From: Gaetbulibacter sp. S0825
GTDB taxonomy: Bacteria; Bacteroidota; Bacteroidia; Flavobacteriales; Flavobacteriaceae
Length of the DNA stretch: 64,000 nucleotides
Direction of reading: 5' to 3'
Assembly (NCBI RefSeq): GCF_011777505.1
Contig: NZ_JAATJT010000003.1
Coordinates: 310,001-374,000 of the forward strand
Positions within the stretch are counted from its first letter, which is position 1. Each line of letters starts with the position of its first letter. The notes under the pieces were generated by a model. The model had not been told where the DNA came from and made no database searches. It saw only the letters and a list, made by a program, of their open reading frames with translations. Below are positions 28,733 through 38,479 of this stretch, one piece after another. The translations under genes and the position numbers were made by a program.

Positions 28733-31204
28733 ATGCAAAATTTTTATAGAATCGTATTAGTCGTTTTATGTTCAGTTTCCATTACAATGGCGCAACAAAT
28801 TAAAACGCCAAGTGAGTTTTTAGGCTATGAATTAGGAACTCAATTTTCAAGAAATCATCAAGTTGTAGATTATTTTAAACACGTTGCTTCTACTATGCCA
28901 AATCAGGTAAAATTAGAACAATATGGTGAAACCTATGAGCGTAGACCTTTGATTCATGCTTACATCTCTTCTGAGGAGAATATGAAAAACCTTGAAACCA
29001 TTAGAGAAAATAATTTAAAAAATGCAGGTATCATGTCTGGTGCTCCTTCAAATACTGATATTGTTATTGTTTGGTTGAGTTATAATGTTCATGGTGATGA
29101 AGCATCTAGTACCGAAGCTTCAATGAATACTATTTATAAGCTTTTGACGGAGAGACAAGAATTACTAAAAAACACAGTGGTTATTATTGATCCTTGTATT
29201 AATCCTGATGGTCGTGACCGTTATGCCAATTGGTACAACGAAACTAAAAGTACACCTTTTGATATAGACCCACAATCAAGCGAACACTCACAACCTTGGC
29301 CTGGAGGTAGAGCAAATCACTACTTATTTGATTTAAATAGAGATTGGGCTTGGACCTCTCAAAAAGAATCGATTGCTAGAATTAAAGTGTATAATAAATG
29401 GATGCCACAAATTCATGTGGATTTTCATGAACAAGGCATCAACAGTCCTTACTATTTTGCACCAGCAGCTGAGCCTTATCATGAGTTAATAACCGATTGG
29501 CAAAGAGATTTTCAATTCCAAATAGGACGGAATCATGCAAAATATTTTGACCCTCAAGGTTGGTTGTATTTTACTAGAGAAAGCTTTGATTTATTGTATC
29601 CAAGTTATGGTGATACCTATCCAACATACATGGGAGCTATTGGTATGACTTACGAACAAGCTGGTGGTGGTCGTGGTGCTTTAGGTGTAAAAACATCCGA
29701 AGGTCATGTATTAACTCTAAAAGATAGAATTGCACATCACACTACAAGTGGATTATCGACCGTTGAAATATCTTCTAAAAACGCTTCAAAATTAAACGAA
29801 GAGTTTAATAAGTTTTTCAAAAATGATGGCTTAAAATACAAAAGCTATGTCATGTCTGGAAACCCAGAGAAAATTGATGCTCTAAAAACTTTATTGGACA
29901 GACATGAAATTGCTTATGGCTATGCAACAAGTAAAAAAGTAACTGGTCATAAATACTCTACCAATGCTAATGGAAGTATGAATACTACTTCTAACGATTT
30001 GGTCGTAAGTACCAATCAACCAAAAGGTAAAATGATAAAAGCTTTGTTTGAACCAAACGCCAAATTAAGTGACTCTTTAACTTACGATATTACTGCATGG
30101 AGTTTGCCTTACGCTTATGGTTTAGAAACAATAGCTAGTACAAGTTTAGTTAGTTCGCAATCTCGACTTGCCCCACCTCCTCCAGTTCCTCCGTTATCTA
30201 AAACTTATGGTTATGTAAGTGACTGGAATTCTTTGAAAGATGCTAAATTTCTAGCAATGCTATTAAACAAGAATATTAAAGTGCGTTTTAATCATGAACC
30301 ATTTTCTCAAAATGGCAATACTTTCAATAGAGGTTCTTTAATTATTCTCCAACGAGATAATACGCACATTGAAAACTTTACAATCGAACTGAGTGAAATT
30401 GCTGTAAAAAACCAACAACGTTTAAAAGAAATTCAAACAGGCTTTTCTGATAAATTCCCAGATATGGGGTCATCGTCTATCAGGCTTATCAATAAAACAA
30501 GAATTGCTATGATTTCTGGTGAAGGAACATCGTCATTAAGCTATGGCGCTACGTGGCACTTCTTTGAGCAGCAATTAAAATATCCTGTAACATCTATTAA
30601 TTCTGAAGATTTTGGAAGAGTAAATCTAGCTGAATACGATGTATTAATTTTACCTAGTGGTAGTTACAGAAGTATGCTTAACGACAGTGGCATGAGCAAG
30701 TTACAAGATTGGATGCGTTCTGGTGGAAAAGTAATTGCTATTGATAGAGCTTTAAGCACTTTTGCTGGCAAAAAAGGATTTGGCTTAAAATACAATGATA
30801 ATGATGACGACAACGAATCAAACAATTTAATTCCTTATGCAGATAGACAGCGTGAATCTGCCAAAAATATGATTACTGGTGCCATTTTTAAAACAAACGT
30901 AGATAATACTCATCCAATGGCATATGGATATTCTAAAGACTATTTTACTTTAAAATTAGGAGGAACTTCTTATAGTTTATTAGACAGAGGCTCAAACGTT
31001 GCTCATATTGGAGATGATGTTATGAAAGTATCAGGTTTTGCTGGAATTAACGCTCAAAAAGGACTTAAAAACTCCCTAGTCTTTGGAGAAGAGCGCCAAG
31101 GTAGAGGAAGCATTATATACATGGTAGACAATACACTTTTTAGAAGTTTTTGGGAAAATGGAAAACTATTTTTTGTAAACGCCATTTTCTTTGCAAATAA
31201 TTAA
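28733..31204 (+). CDS. Exported M14-family zinc carboxypeptidase-like peptidase
   Basis: 823 residues from the ATG at 28733, which gives a clean signal peptide (MQNFYRIVLVVLCSVSITMAQ); an upstream TTG start would add 27 residues without sense. The M14 zinc motif HxxE is at H120-E123 (NVHGDEASS), the third ligand is near H232 (HVDFHEQG), and a catalytic glutamate is likely in MTYEQAGGG (about 306). The C-terminal half contains an additional glutamine-amidotransferase-like fold (YDVLILPSGSYRSM, GGKVIAIDRAL) typical of large flavobacterial M14 proteins. It is followed 11 bases later by an M16 peptidase gene. Confidence 0.9.
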   Translation: MQNFYRIVLVVLCSVSITMAQQIKTPSEFLGYELGTQFSRNHQVVDYFKHVASTMPNQVKLEQYGETYERRPLIHAYISSEENMKNLETIRENNLKNAGIMSGAPSNTDIVIVWLSYNVHGDEASSTEASMNTIYKLLTERQELLKNTVVIIDPCINPDGRDRYANWYNETKSTPFDIDPQSSEHSQPWPGGRANHYLFDLNRDWAWTSQKESIARIKVYNKWMPQIHVDFHEQGINSPYYFAPAAEPYHELITDWQRDFQFQIGRNHAKYFDPQGWLYFTRESFDLLYPSYGDTYPTYMGAIGMTYEQAGGGRGALGVKTSEGHVLTLKDRIAHHTTSGLSTVEISSKNASKLNEEFNKFFKNDGLKYKSYVMSGNPEKIDALKTLLDRHEIAYGYATSKKVTGHKYSTNANGSMNTTSNDLVVSTNQPKGKMIKALFEPNAKLSDSLTYDITAWSLPYAYGLETIASTSLVSSQSRLAPPPPVPPLSKTYGYVSDWNSLKDAKFLAMLLNKNIKVRFNHEPFSQNGNTFNRGSLIILQRDNTHIENFTIELSEIAVKNQQRLKEIQTGFSDKFPDMGSSSIRLINKTRIAMISGEGTSSLSYGATWHFFEQQLKYPVTSINSEDFGRVNLAEYDVLILPSGSYRSMLNDSGMSKLQDWMRSGGKVIAIDRALSTFAGKKGFGLKYNDNDDDNESNNLIPYADRQRESAKNMITGAIFKTNVDNTHPMAYGYSKDYFTLKLGGTSYSLLDRGSNVAHIGDDVMKVSGFAGINAQKGLKNSLVFGEERQGRGSIIYMVDNTLFRSFWENGKLFFVNAIFFANN

Positions 31205-31215
31205 AATCAATCAAA

Positions 31216-34065
31216 ATGAAAATCACTAAAACACTATTAATCCTATTGGTTTTTATCGTTACATCTTGCGCTAACGAAACAAAAACCACTGCAGACAACA
31301 AAGAATTTAAAGTAGAATTTGAAGAGTTTACTTTAGACAATGGCTTATCAGTAATTTTCCATGTAGACAGATCAGATCCTGTAGTTGCAGTAGCACTTAC
31401 AAGTCATGTTGGTTCTGCTAGAGAAATTGAAGGACGTACTGGGTTTGCACACTTATTTGAGCATTTACTTTTTTTAGAATCTGAAAACCTTGGAAAAGGT
31501 GGTTTAGATAAAATGAGTGCTCGAATTGGAGGCTCAGGTGCCAATGGTTCGACAAGTAGAGATCGTACTAACTATTTTCAAACCGTTCCAAAGGACGCAC
31601 TTGAAAAAATGATTTGGGCAGAAGCAGACAAACTAGGTTTTTTTATTAATACAGTGACAGAACCAGTTTTAGCTAAAGAAAAACAAGTAGTTAAAAACGA
31701 AAAACGTCAAGGTGTTGACAACAACCCTTATGGACATACACAATATGTCATCGATAAAAATTTATACCCTGAAGGGCATCCGTATAGTTGGCAAGTAATA
31801 GGCTCGCTTGAAGATTTACAAAATGCAACACTTCAAGATGTAAAAGATTTTTATAACCGTTGGTACGTGCCAAACAATGTAACCTTAACAATTGCTGGTG
31901 ATTTTGACACTGCTCAAGCAAAGCAATGGGTTGAAAAATATTTTAGTGAAATAAAACGTGGTGAGGATATTCCAAAAATGGCAAAACAACCTGTTGAGCT
32001 ATCTGAAACTAAAAAGCTGTTTTATGAAGATAACTTTGCACGTTTACCACAGTTAACGATTGCGTGGCCTGGTGTTTATCAATATCATGATGATTCTTAT
32101 GCGTTGAGTGTATTAGCAAGCTATTTATCAAGAGGTAAAGCTGCGCCTTTATATAAATCGATTGTTGAAGAACATCAACTAGCAAGTAATGTGAGTTTGT
32201 CTCAATACAATTCAGAAATTGCTGGACAAGTAATGCTACGTGTTACAGCGTTTAACGGAACAAAACTAGACAATGTTCAAAGCGCCATTAATGAGGCTTT
32301 CTCCAAATTTGAAGCAGAAGGTATTCCTCAAAAAGATTTAGACAGAATTAAAGCTGGTCAGGAAACTGCGTTTTATAACGGACTGTCAAGTGTATTAGGA
32401 AAAGGGTTTCAATTAGCACAGTATAACATATTTGCTGAAGATCCTTCGTATATCAATGAAGATGTAAAAAAGATATTGGCAGTTACAGCTAACGATGTGA
32501 TGCGTGTGTATAATGCCTACATAAAAAATCAAAATTATGTAGCCACTAGTTTTGTTCCAAAAGGACAAGCTGATTTAGCACTAGTTGATTCTAAATTAGC
32601 AGAAGTTGTTGAAGAAAAAATTGTAGAAGGTGCTGAGGAAGAATTCGACCCAAGCATCGTAGCAACCTATGAAAAAACCCCATCAAGTTTTGATAGATCT
32701 ATAGAACCTCCTTATGGAGGCAGTCCAGATGTAAAAGTTCCAGAAGTTTGGAAAGAGTCTTTATCCTCTGGCATGAATTTGTTGGGCATAGAAAACAATG
32801 AAGTGCCATTGGTACAATTTAGAATACAGATTAAAGGTGGTATGTTGCTTGAGGATATTAATAAAATTGGTGTGTCCAACTTATTAGCTAATATGCTCAC
32901 TAAAGGAACAAAAAACAAAACACCAGAAGAGCTTGAAAATGCTATTCAAAGTTTAGGAGCCTCCATTAATGCGTTTGCATCGAACGAAGCAATTACCATT
33001 TCTGGAAATTCTCTTGCTAAAAACTATAAAGCTACGATGGCTTTAGTAGAAGAAATATTATTAGAGCCACGTTGGGACATTGATGAATTTGCATTATTAA
33101 AACAAAGTACTATAAGTCAAATTCAGCGTCAAAAAGGAAATCCAAATAGTATTGCATCTATAGAGTTTGCTAAACTAACGTATGGAGATGACCATATTTT
33201 ATCAAAAAATAATATTGGCACGGAAGCTTCAGTAAATACTATTACTATTGAGGACCTACAAGACTATTATACAAACAATGTTTCGCCAACAGTAACCAGT
33301 TTTCATATTGTTGGAGATATTACACAAAAGGAGGTCTTGAATTCTTTAAAAAATTTAGATAGTAATTGGGAAGCTAAGGAAGTGTTATTTCCAGAAATTG
33401 CATCACCAATGGCTCCTGAGGTATCTAAAGTCTACTTTTACGATGTACCTAATGCAAAACAATCGGTAATTAGGTTTGGTTATCCAGCTTTAGCTGCAAC
33501 AGATGCTGATTATTATCCTGCAAGTGTTTTAAATTATCGTCTAGGTGGTGGTGGGTTTGCATCTCAATTAACTCAAGAACTTAGAGAAGGTAAAGGGTAC
33601 ACTTATGGTATTGGCTCTGGGTTTTCTGGTTCAAACATTAAAGGTGCTTTTACTATTTCTAGCGGCGTTAGATCTAATGTAACTTTAGAATCGGCTAGTT
33701 TAGTAAAAGAAATTGTAGAAAACTACGGTAAAAATTATACCGAAAAAGACTTAGAAATCACCAAAGGCTTTATGATTAAAAGCAATGCAAGAGCTTTCGA
33801 AACTCTAGGGTCTAAACTAGGAATGTTAAGTAATATTAGTAATTACAATCTGCCAGATGATTATGCAAAACAGCGCGAAGCTATTGTAAAAGCGATGACT
33901 GTTGAAGATATTAAACAACTCGCGGACAAATATTTAGATGTCAATAAAATGAATTACATGGTTGTTGGTGATGCCAAAACCCAAATGGGTAAACTAGAAG
34001 CCTTAGGTTTTGGAAAACCAATTCTCTTAAATGAAGTTGAAGCGAAATCGAATATTGAGCAGTAG
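31216..34065 (+). CDS. M16-family metallopeptidase lipoprotein (tandem M16 halves)
   Basis: 949 residues. Lipoprotein signal with lipobox VTSC at residue 18. The first M16 half has the inverted zinc motif HLFEH (H79, E82, H83) in GFAHLFEHLLF and a distal glutamate in KQVVKNEKRQ. The second half, from about residue 505, has no HxxEH, as usual for the inactive partner half, but carries the RLGGGGFASQLTQELREGKG binding segment. Pitrilysin-type enzymes form a clamshell and degrade oligopeptides. Together with the M14 peptidase it makes a likely periplasmic peptide-scavenging pair. Confidence 0.93.
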   Translation: MKITKTLLILLVFIVTSCANETKTTADNKEFKVEFEEFTLDNGLSVIFHVDRSDPVVAVALTSHVGSAREIEGRTGFAHLFEHLLFLESENLGKGGLDKMSARIGGSGANGSTSRDRTNYFQTVPKDALEKMIWAEADKLGFFINTVTEPVLAKEKQVVKNEKRQGVDNNPYGHTQYVIDKNLYPEGHPYSWQVIGSLEDLQNATLQDVKDFYNRWYVPNNVTLTIAGDFDTAQAKQWVEKYFSEIKRGEDIPKMAKQPVELSETKKLFYEDNFARLPQLTIAWPGVYQYHDDSYALSVLASYLSRGKAAPLYKSIVEEHQLASNVSLSQYNSEIAGQVMLRVTAFNGTKLDNVQSAINEAFSKFEAEGIPQKDLDRIKAGQETAFYNGLSSVLGKGFQLAQYNIFAEDPSYINEDVKKILAVTANDVMRVYNAYIKNQNYVATSFVPKGQADLALVDSKLAEVVEEKIVEGAEEEFDPSIVATYEKTPSSFDRSIEPPYGGSPDVKVPEVWKESLSSGMNLLGIENNEVPLVQFRIQIKGGMLLEDINKIGVSNLLANMLTKGTKNKTPEELENAIQSLGASINAFASNEAITISGNSLAKNYKATMALVEEILLEPRWDIDEFALLKQSTISQIQRQKGNPNSIASIEFAKLTYGDDHILSKNNIGTEASVNTITIEDLQDYYTNNVSPTVTSFHIVGDITQKEVLNSLKNLDSNWEAKEVLFPEIASPMAPEVSKVYFYDVPNAKQSVIRFGYPALAATDADYYPASVLNYRLGGGGFASQLTQELREGKGYTYGIGSGFSGSNIKGAFTISSGVRSNVTLESASLVKEIVENYGKNYTEKDLEITKGFMIKSNARAFETLGSKLGMLSNISNYNLPDDYAKQREAIVKAMTVEDIKQLADKYLDVNKMNYMVVGDAKTQMGKLEALGFGKPILLNEVEAKSNIEQ

Positions 34066-34081
34066 ATAATTATCTTTTATA

Positions 34082-34486
34082 ATGATTGAAAAGAAGAAAT
34101 TTTTATTAGATGAAAGATTGGAATCTTCTAAAGAAATATCCTATTCAATCTTTCACTGTGCTTTTAATAGTGACGGTGGATCTATAGATACTCCAATAGG
34201 TAGAATTGAGATTAAGAGAAGACAGTCTGGAGACGGATTTAATGAACATACTGAAATTAGAATATTAATGCGTAATGGTGTTTTTAAAAAATGGAGACAG
34301 TTAAAAATTATTAAATCACCTAAAAAGCTAAATAGAATAGAAAAAATCATTTCTAAATCCGAACTCAATAAAATTATAAAGGAATTAATTGAAGTAGAAA
34401 AAATTTCAGAACCTTACACAATTTATAATTGTATTGAAAACGTAGAAGATTATAGAGCTTTTGGAAAACTTTATAATTGGGATTAA
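34082..34486 (+). CDS. Hypothetical protein, 134 aa
   Basis: I do not recognise this gene. The product is basic, soluble and without a signal peptide; it contains IGRIEIKRRQSGDGFNEH, a KKWRQLKIIKSPKKLNRIEK basic helix and a C-terminal TIYNCIENVEDYRAFGKLYN segment. It starts 16 bases after the M16 peptidase and ends 20 bases before the AlkB-like gene, so it is probably co-transcribed with either. It might be a recently acquired or fast-evolving cytoplasmic protein; there is no sign of a frameshift. Confidence 0.55.
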   Translation: MIEKKKFLLDERLESSKEISYSIFHCAFNSDGGSIDTPIGRIEIKRRQSGDGFNEHTEIRILMRNGVFKKWRQLKIIKSPKKLNRIEKIISKSELNKIIKELIEVEKISEPYTIYNCIENVEDYRAFGKLYNWD

Positions 34487-34506
34487 AAAAGCACCTATTA
34501 TAAACT

Positions 34507-35121
34507 GTGAAACTTTTTAACGACATCATAGACGAAACCAAAAACCTTTTACCAAAAGATGGTGTGGTTAATTACTATGGGAAAATCATTCCAGAAGCAT
34601 TAGCTAACACCATTTTTATTAATCTATTAGAAAACCTAAATTGGAAACACGATGAAGCTACAGTTTATGGCAAACATTACATAACCAAACGTAAAGTAGC
34701 TTGGTATGGTGATAAAACTTTTGAATATACCTATTCAGGAAAAACAAAAAAAGCCTTACCATTGACTCCTGGATTATTAAAACTAAAACAATTGGTTGAG
34801 CTTAAAACAGGAGAAACCTTTAATTCGTGTCTTTGTAACCTTTACCATAATGGAGAAGAAACTATGGGTTGGCATAGTGATGGTGAAAAAGATTTAAAGA
34901 AACATGGAGCCATAGCATCCTTAAGCTTTGGAGCTGAACGTAAATTTGCCTTTAAACATAAGCAAACCAAAGAAAAGTGCGAGTTTCTATTAGAACACGG
35001 AAGTTTATTGGTCATGACTGGAACCACTCAAGAACATTGGTTGCATCGTTTACCACCAACCAAAAAAATTAAAAACCCAAGAGTTAATTTAACTTTTAGA
35101 ACCATTGTAGAAAACAATTAA
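34507..35121 (+). CDS. AlkB-like 2OG-Fe(II) dioxygenase
   Basis: 204 residues, starting at a GTG codon. It belongs to the ALKBH2/AlkB-like nucleic acid demethylase branch. The iron ligands HxD are in MGWHSDGEKDL, the distal His in QEHWLHRLPPT, and the 2-oxoglutarate-binding arginines in RVNLTFRTI. N-terminal features NYYGKIIPEALAN and KVAWYGD fit the nucleotide-flipping part of the family. The expected role is oxidative reversal of N-alkylated bases in DNA (1-methyladenine, 3-methylcytosine). No Ada-type regulator is adjacent. Confidence 0.93.
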   Translation: MKLFNDIIDETKNLLPKDGVVNYYGKIIPEALANTIFINLLENLNWKHDEATVYGKHYITKRKVAWYGDKTFEYTYSGKTKKALPLTPGLLKLKQLVELKTGETFNSCLCNLYHNGEETMGWHSDGEKDLKKHGAIASLSFGAERKFAFKHKQTKEKCEFLLEHGSLLVMTGTTQEHWLHRLPPTKKIKNPRVNLTFRTIVENN

Positions 35122-35155
35122 TGGTATAACTTTACTCAACTTGAAAATGATAATT

Positions 35156-35710
35156 ATGAAAAAATTTATACTCGCAACAGTTTTAATGTTTTTTGTTGGA
35201 CACATTTCTGCACAAGACGAAGAGATAATTATACCAGAAATAGGATTTGGGTTAAAAGCAGGTTTAAACTCCATGCACAATAAAACTGTGAATGAATCCA
35301 GTGATAATGTTCAAAAAAAATCTGGTGTTTATATTGGTGCTTTTGTGAATATACCAACCTCAGATATTTTTAGTGTGCAACCAGAAATTATTTATTCTTC
35401 CACCGAATTTCAAGGCAGAAACAATGCAAGTTTTTTGCACATTCCTGTATTGTTAAATTTTGAATTAGGAAATGGATTTTCTGGATTCATAGGTCCCGAA
35501 GGTCAGGTTTTAATTGACTTAGGTGAAGCTGAAAACAGCGATTTATACAACTCATTTATGTTTGGATTTACTTTTGGAGCAAGATATCAAATCACACCAA
35601 ACTTTTATATTGAAGGTAGGCCTTACTTTGCTTTATCGAAGTTTATTGAAGAAGATTCTGGCTATAGAAAATTTAATACCCTACAAATTGGATTGGCATT
35701 TAAATTTTAA
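35156..35710 (+). CDS. Small outer-membrane beta-barrel (porin-family) protein
   Basis: 184 residues from the ATG at 35156 (MKKFILATVLMFFVGHISAQ, signal peptide); upstream ATG (35141) is less likely. The mature protein has alternating hydrophobic strands and glycine-aromatic turns: GFGLKAGLNSMHNKT, GVYIGAFVNIPTSDIFSVQP, SGFIGPEGQVLID, MFGFTFGARYQITPNF, and ends in an aromatic residue (LAFKF), as expected for Bam-dependent insertion. It fits the outer-membrane beta-barrel (PorT-like OMP_b-brl_2) group of eight-stranded barrels common in Bacteroidetes. Function unknown. Confidence 0.82.
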   Translation: MKKFILATVLMFFVGHISAQDEEIIIPEIGFGLKAGLNSMHNKTVNESSDNVQKKSGVYIGAFVNIPTSDIFSVQPEIIYSSTEFQGRNNASFLHIPVLLNFELGNGFSGFIGPEGQVLIDLGEAENSDLYNSFMFGFTFGARYQITPNFYIEGRPYFALSKFIEEDSGYRKFNTLQIGLAFKF

Positions 35711-35787
35711 AAAAATCTAGGTTAAAATCTAAAAAATCAGTATCTTAAAGGCTCTTACCTCTTACAACAAATAAAAATAAAGTTATC

Positions 35788-37098
35788 ATGAAAAAGGGAT
35801 ACTTAAAACAGAACAAAACAAGCTTCGTTACACTTTTAGTATTATTTACTTTTTTGGTTTTTAATCAAAATACTTCCGCCTTAGCTTTTCAAGAAACTTC
35901 ACAGTCTTTTGACGAATATAAAGGTCGTGTTATTGGTAATGACACTAAAAAACCATTAGTATTTGCTGATGTTTCAGTAATTAACTCTAATATTAGTACT
36001 ATCACCAATAAAGAAGGTGAGTTTACTTTAAAAGTGCCTAAATCATTATCTGGCAATAGTGTTAAAGTGTCTTTTCTTGGTTATGAAACTCAAGAAGTTC
36101 CATTAAGAAACCTAAAAGGAGAGAACAATACAATTACATTAAATGTTATTACTACTCAACTATCGCAAGTAAACATTAACGTTCCTAAAGATGCTCGTGC
36201 ACTTGTAAAGGCCACATTAGAAAATCGTGAGGAGAAATATGTAAACGAGAAAACCTTAATGACTGCTTTTTATAGGGAAACCATAAAAAAACGCAATAAA
36301 AATGCCTCTTTAGCTGAAGCTGTTGTTAAGATTTATAAAGAACCTTATTCAACATCTAAGAGAGATGCTGTAGAACTTGTGAAATCTAGAAAAAACACTA
36401 ATTACTCTAGATTGGATACTTTGGCTGTAAAACTACAGGGAGGTCCATTTAGTGCTTTATATTCTGATATTGTTAAGTACAAAGACTATATTTTTGATGA
36501 AGAATTATTTGACTACTACAATTTTAATTTTGGTAATTCAACTCAAATAAATGATCGTCAAGTATATGTTGTAAATTTTGAGCAACAACCAAATATAGTA
36601 ACACCATTATATAGAGGTAAATTATATATTGATGCTGAAACTTTCGCTTTAGTAAGTGCCAATTATAGCTTAAATGTTGAAAACAAAGATGAAGCAGTAA
36701 AACTGTTTATTAGAAAAAAACCTCGATTAGTTAGAGTAGAACCAGAAGAAGCTTTGTATCGTGTAGATTATAAAACAACACCTGATGGCAAATGGTATTA
36801 TAGTTATAGTAATGTGCAATTAGCATTTAGAGTAAAATGGCGTAAAAAACTATTTAGTAGTATTTACACTTTAAATATAGAAATGGCCATAACCGATTGG
36901 ACAACAAATATTACCTCTACTTTAAATAAAGACAACAGAATAAGACCAACGGTAATTTTAAGTGATCAAGCTTCAGGATTTTCGGACCCAGAATTTTGGG
37001 GAGAATATAACATTATAGAACCTGAAAAATCAATAGAATCTGCTATTCGAAAAATTTCAAGACAACTTGAAAAAATCGAAAGAAAAGAAAAAGAGTAA
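35788..37098 (+). CDS. Exported CarboxypepD_reg-like / DUF5686-type protein
   Basis: 436 residues. After a hydrophobic N-terminal segment there is a carboxypeptidase-regulatory-like beta-sandwich (YKGRVIGNDTKKPLVFADVS, KVSFLGYETQEVPL) at about residues 45-120. The following region (TLENREEKYVNEKTLMTAFYRET and DEELFDYYNFNFGN) resembles DUF5686 family proteins of Bacteroidetes. It has no plug and no complete barrel, so it is not a TonB-dependent receptor. It may be an outer-membrane or periplasmic accessory protein. The C-terminal 60 residues are rich in charged helix. It converges with rimO, one base apart. Confidence 0.7.
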   Translation: MKKGYLKQNKTSFVTLLVLFTFLVFNQNTSALAFQETSQSFDEYKGRVIGNDTKKPLVFADVSVINSNISTITNKEGEFTLKVPKSLSGNSVKVSFLGYETQEVPLRNLKGENNTITLNVITTQLSQVNINVPKDARALVKATLENREEKYVNEKTLMTAFYRETIKKRNKNASLAEAVVKIYKEPYSTSKRDAVELVKSRKNTNYSRLDTLAVKLQGGPFSALYSDIVKYKDYIFDEELFDYYNFNFGNSTQINDRQVYVVNFEQQPNIVTPLYRGKLYIDAETFALVSANYSLNVENKDEAVKLFIRKKPRLVRVEPEEALYRVDYKTTPDGKWYYSYSNVQLAFRVKWRKKLFSSIYTLNIEMAITDWTTNITSTLNKDNRIRPTVILSDQASGFSDPEFWGEYNIIEPEKSIESAIRKISRQLEKIERKEKE

Positions 37099-37099
37099 A

Positions 37100-38401
37100 T
37101 TAAACAACCTCAGCATAAAGATCGAAGTCTGCTGCATCAGTGATTTTTACTGTAGCAAATTCTCCTGTTTTTAGATATGTTTTAGTTGCATCAATAAGCA
37201 CTTCATTATCTACATCTGGAGAATCAAATTCTGTGCGTCCAACAAAGTAATCGCCTTCTTTTCTGTCGATAACCACTTTAAACTCCTGCCCTATTTTTTC
37301 TTGATTTAATTCCCAAGAAATTTGAGACTGTATTTCCATGATTTCATTTGCTCTCTCTTGCTTCACCTCTTGTGGCACATCATCTTCTAGATTATAAGCG
37401 TGTGTATTTTCTTCATGTGAGTAAGTAAAACAACCTAAGCGTTCAAAACGCATATCAATTACCCAATCTTTAAGCTTCTGGTAATCTTCTTCGGTTTCTC
37501 CAGGATAACCAACAATAAGTGTTGTTCTAATCGTCATATTAGGAACTTTTGCTCTAAATTCCTTTAACAGCTTTGTCGTTTTTTCTTGAGTTGTTCCACG
37601 ACGCATGCTTTTTAAAATACTATCGGAAATATGTTGTAATGGTATGTCTAAATAATTACAAATTTTAGGCTCTCTATTCATCACATCTAGCACATCCATT
37701 GGAAAACCAGTTGGAAATGCATAATGAAGGCGAATCCACTCAATGCCGTCAACTTTTACTAAAGCATCCAGAAGTTCAGCTAAATTACGTTTCTTATATA
37801 AATCAAGTCCGTAATACGTTAAATCTTGGGCAATAAGTATGAGTTCTTTTACACCATTGGCAGCTAGTTTTTCAGCTTCAATTACAATCTCTTCAATTGG
37901 TGTCGATTTATGCTTCCCTCTCATTAAAGGAATTGCACAAAAACTACAAGGTCTATCACAACCTTCAGCTATCTTTAAATAAGCGTAATTTTTTGGTGTA
38001 GTTGTTAAACGCTCACCTATAAGTTCATGCTTATAGTCTGCACCAAGGGCTTTTAATAAATTTGGTAATTCGGTGGTTCCAAAATACTGATCTACATCAG
38101 GAATTTCCTTTTCTAAATCTGGCTTATAACGCTCACTTAAACAACCAGTCACAAACACTTTATCGACATCGCCTTCCTCCTTTTTTTGAAGATATTCAAG
38201 GATTGTATTTACACTTTCTTCCTTAGCATTATTAATAAAACCACAAGTGTTTATCACTACAATATTCCCTTCTTCTTCATGTACAACGTCTTTATTATTC
38301 GCTTTTAGTTGTCCCATCAACACCTCACTGTCGTAAACATTTTTAGAGCATCCTAATGTTACTACGTTGATTTTATTCTTTTTAAGTGACTTTGTCCTCA
38401 T
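37100..38401 (-). CDS. rimO: Ribosomal protein S12 methylthiotransferase RimO
   Basis: 433 residues. It adds a methylthio group to the conserved aspartate of S12. It has the three-part architecture: UPF0004 N-terminal domain (VTLGCSKNVYDSEVLMG, with further cysteines in VVINTCGFINNAKEE and VTGCLSERY), the radical SAM core with CDRPCSFCAIP and IRTTLIVGYPGETEED, and a C-terminal TRAM domain (VVIDRKEGDYFVGRTEFDSP). The cysteines for both [4Fe-4S] clusters are present. The start MRTKSLKKNKINVVTLG is typical for this lineage. Confidence 0.96.
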   Translation of the reverse strand: MRTKSLKKNKINVVTLGCSKNVYDSEVLMGQLKANNKDVVHEEEGNIVVINTCGFINNAKEESVNTILEYLQKKEEGDVDKVFVTGCLSERYKPDLEKEIPDVDQYFGTTELPNLLKALGADYKHELIGERLTTTPKNYAYLKIAEGCDRPCSFCAIPLMRGKHKSTPIEEIVIEAEKLAANGVKELILIAQDLTYYGLDLYKKRNLAELLDALVKVDGIEWIRLHYAFPTGFPMDVLDVMNREPKICNYLDIPLQHISDSILKSMRRGTTQEKTTKLLKEFRAKVPNMTIRTTLIVGYPGETEEDYQKLKDWVIDMRFERLGCFTYSHEENTHAYNLEDDVPQEVKQERANEIMEIQSQISWELNQEKIGQEFKVVIDRKEGDYFVGRTEFDSPDVDNEVLIDATKTYLKTGEFATVKITDAADFDLYAEVV

Positions 38402-38418
38402 GCCTTAATTTTGGTTTG

Positions 38419-38426
38419 CAAAGATA
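38419..38426 (-). promoter_or_regulatory. Putative -7 box (TATCTTTG) of rimO
   Basis: On the minus strand TATCTTTG is a full TAnnTTTG match, giving a leader of about 10 bases before the rimO ATG at 38401. A clear -33 TTG at 17-23 bases is not seen. Confidence 0.45.
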
Positions 38427-38447
38427 CAATCTAATTTAAACCTTTCA

Positions 38448-38455
38448 TATATTTG
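38448..38455 (+). promoter_or_regulatory. Putative -7 box (TATATTTG) of the serine hydrolase gene
   Basis: TATATTTG matches TAnnTTTG on the plus strand, 25 bases before the ATG at 38480. The intergenic region is shared with the rimO -7 box on the opposite strand, making a compact divergent promoter. The -33 element is not in the normal position. Confidence 0.4.
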
Positions 38456-38479
38456 AGAGTCTTATTAAAAACCCTACTT

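Noticed and set aside
34842-35027. Short antisense frame in the AlkB-like gene
   Set aside because: The iron- and 2OG-binding motifs on the plus strand explain the region.
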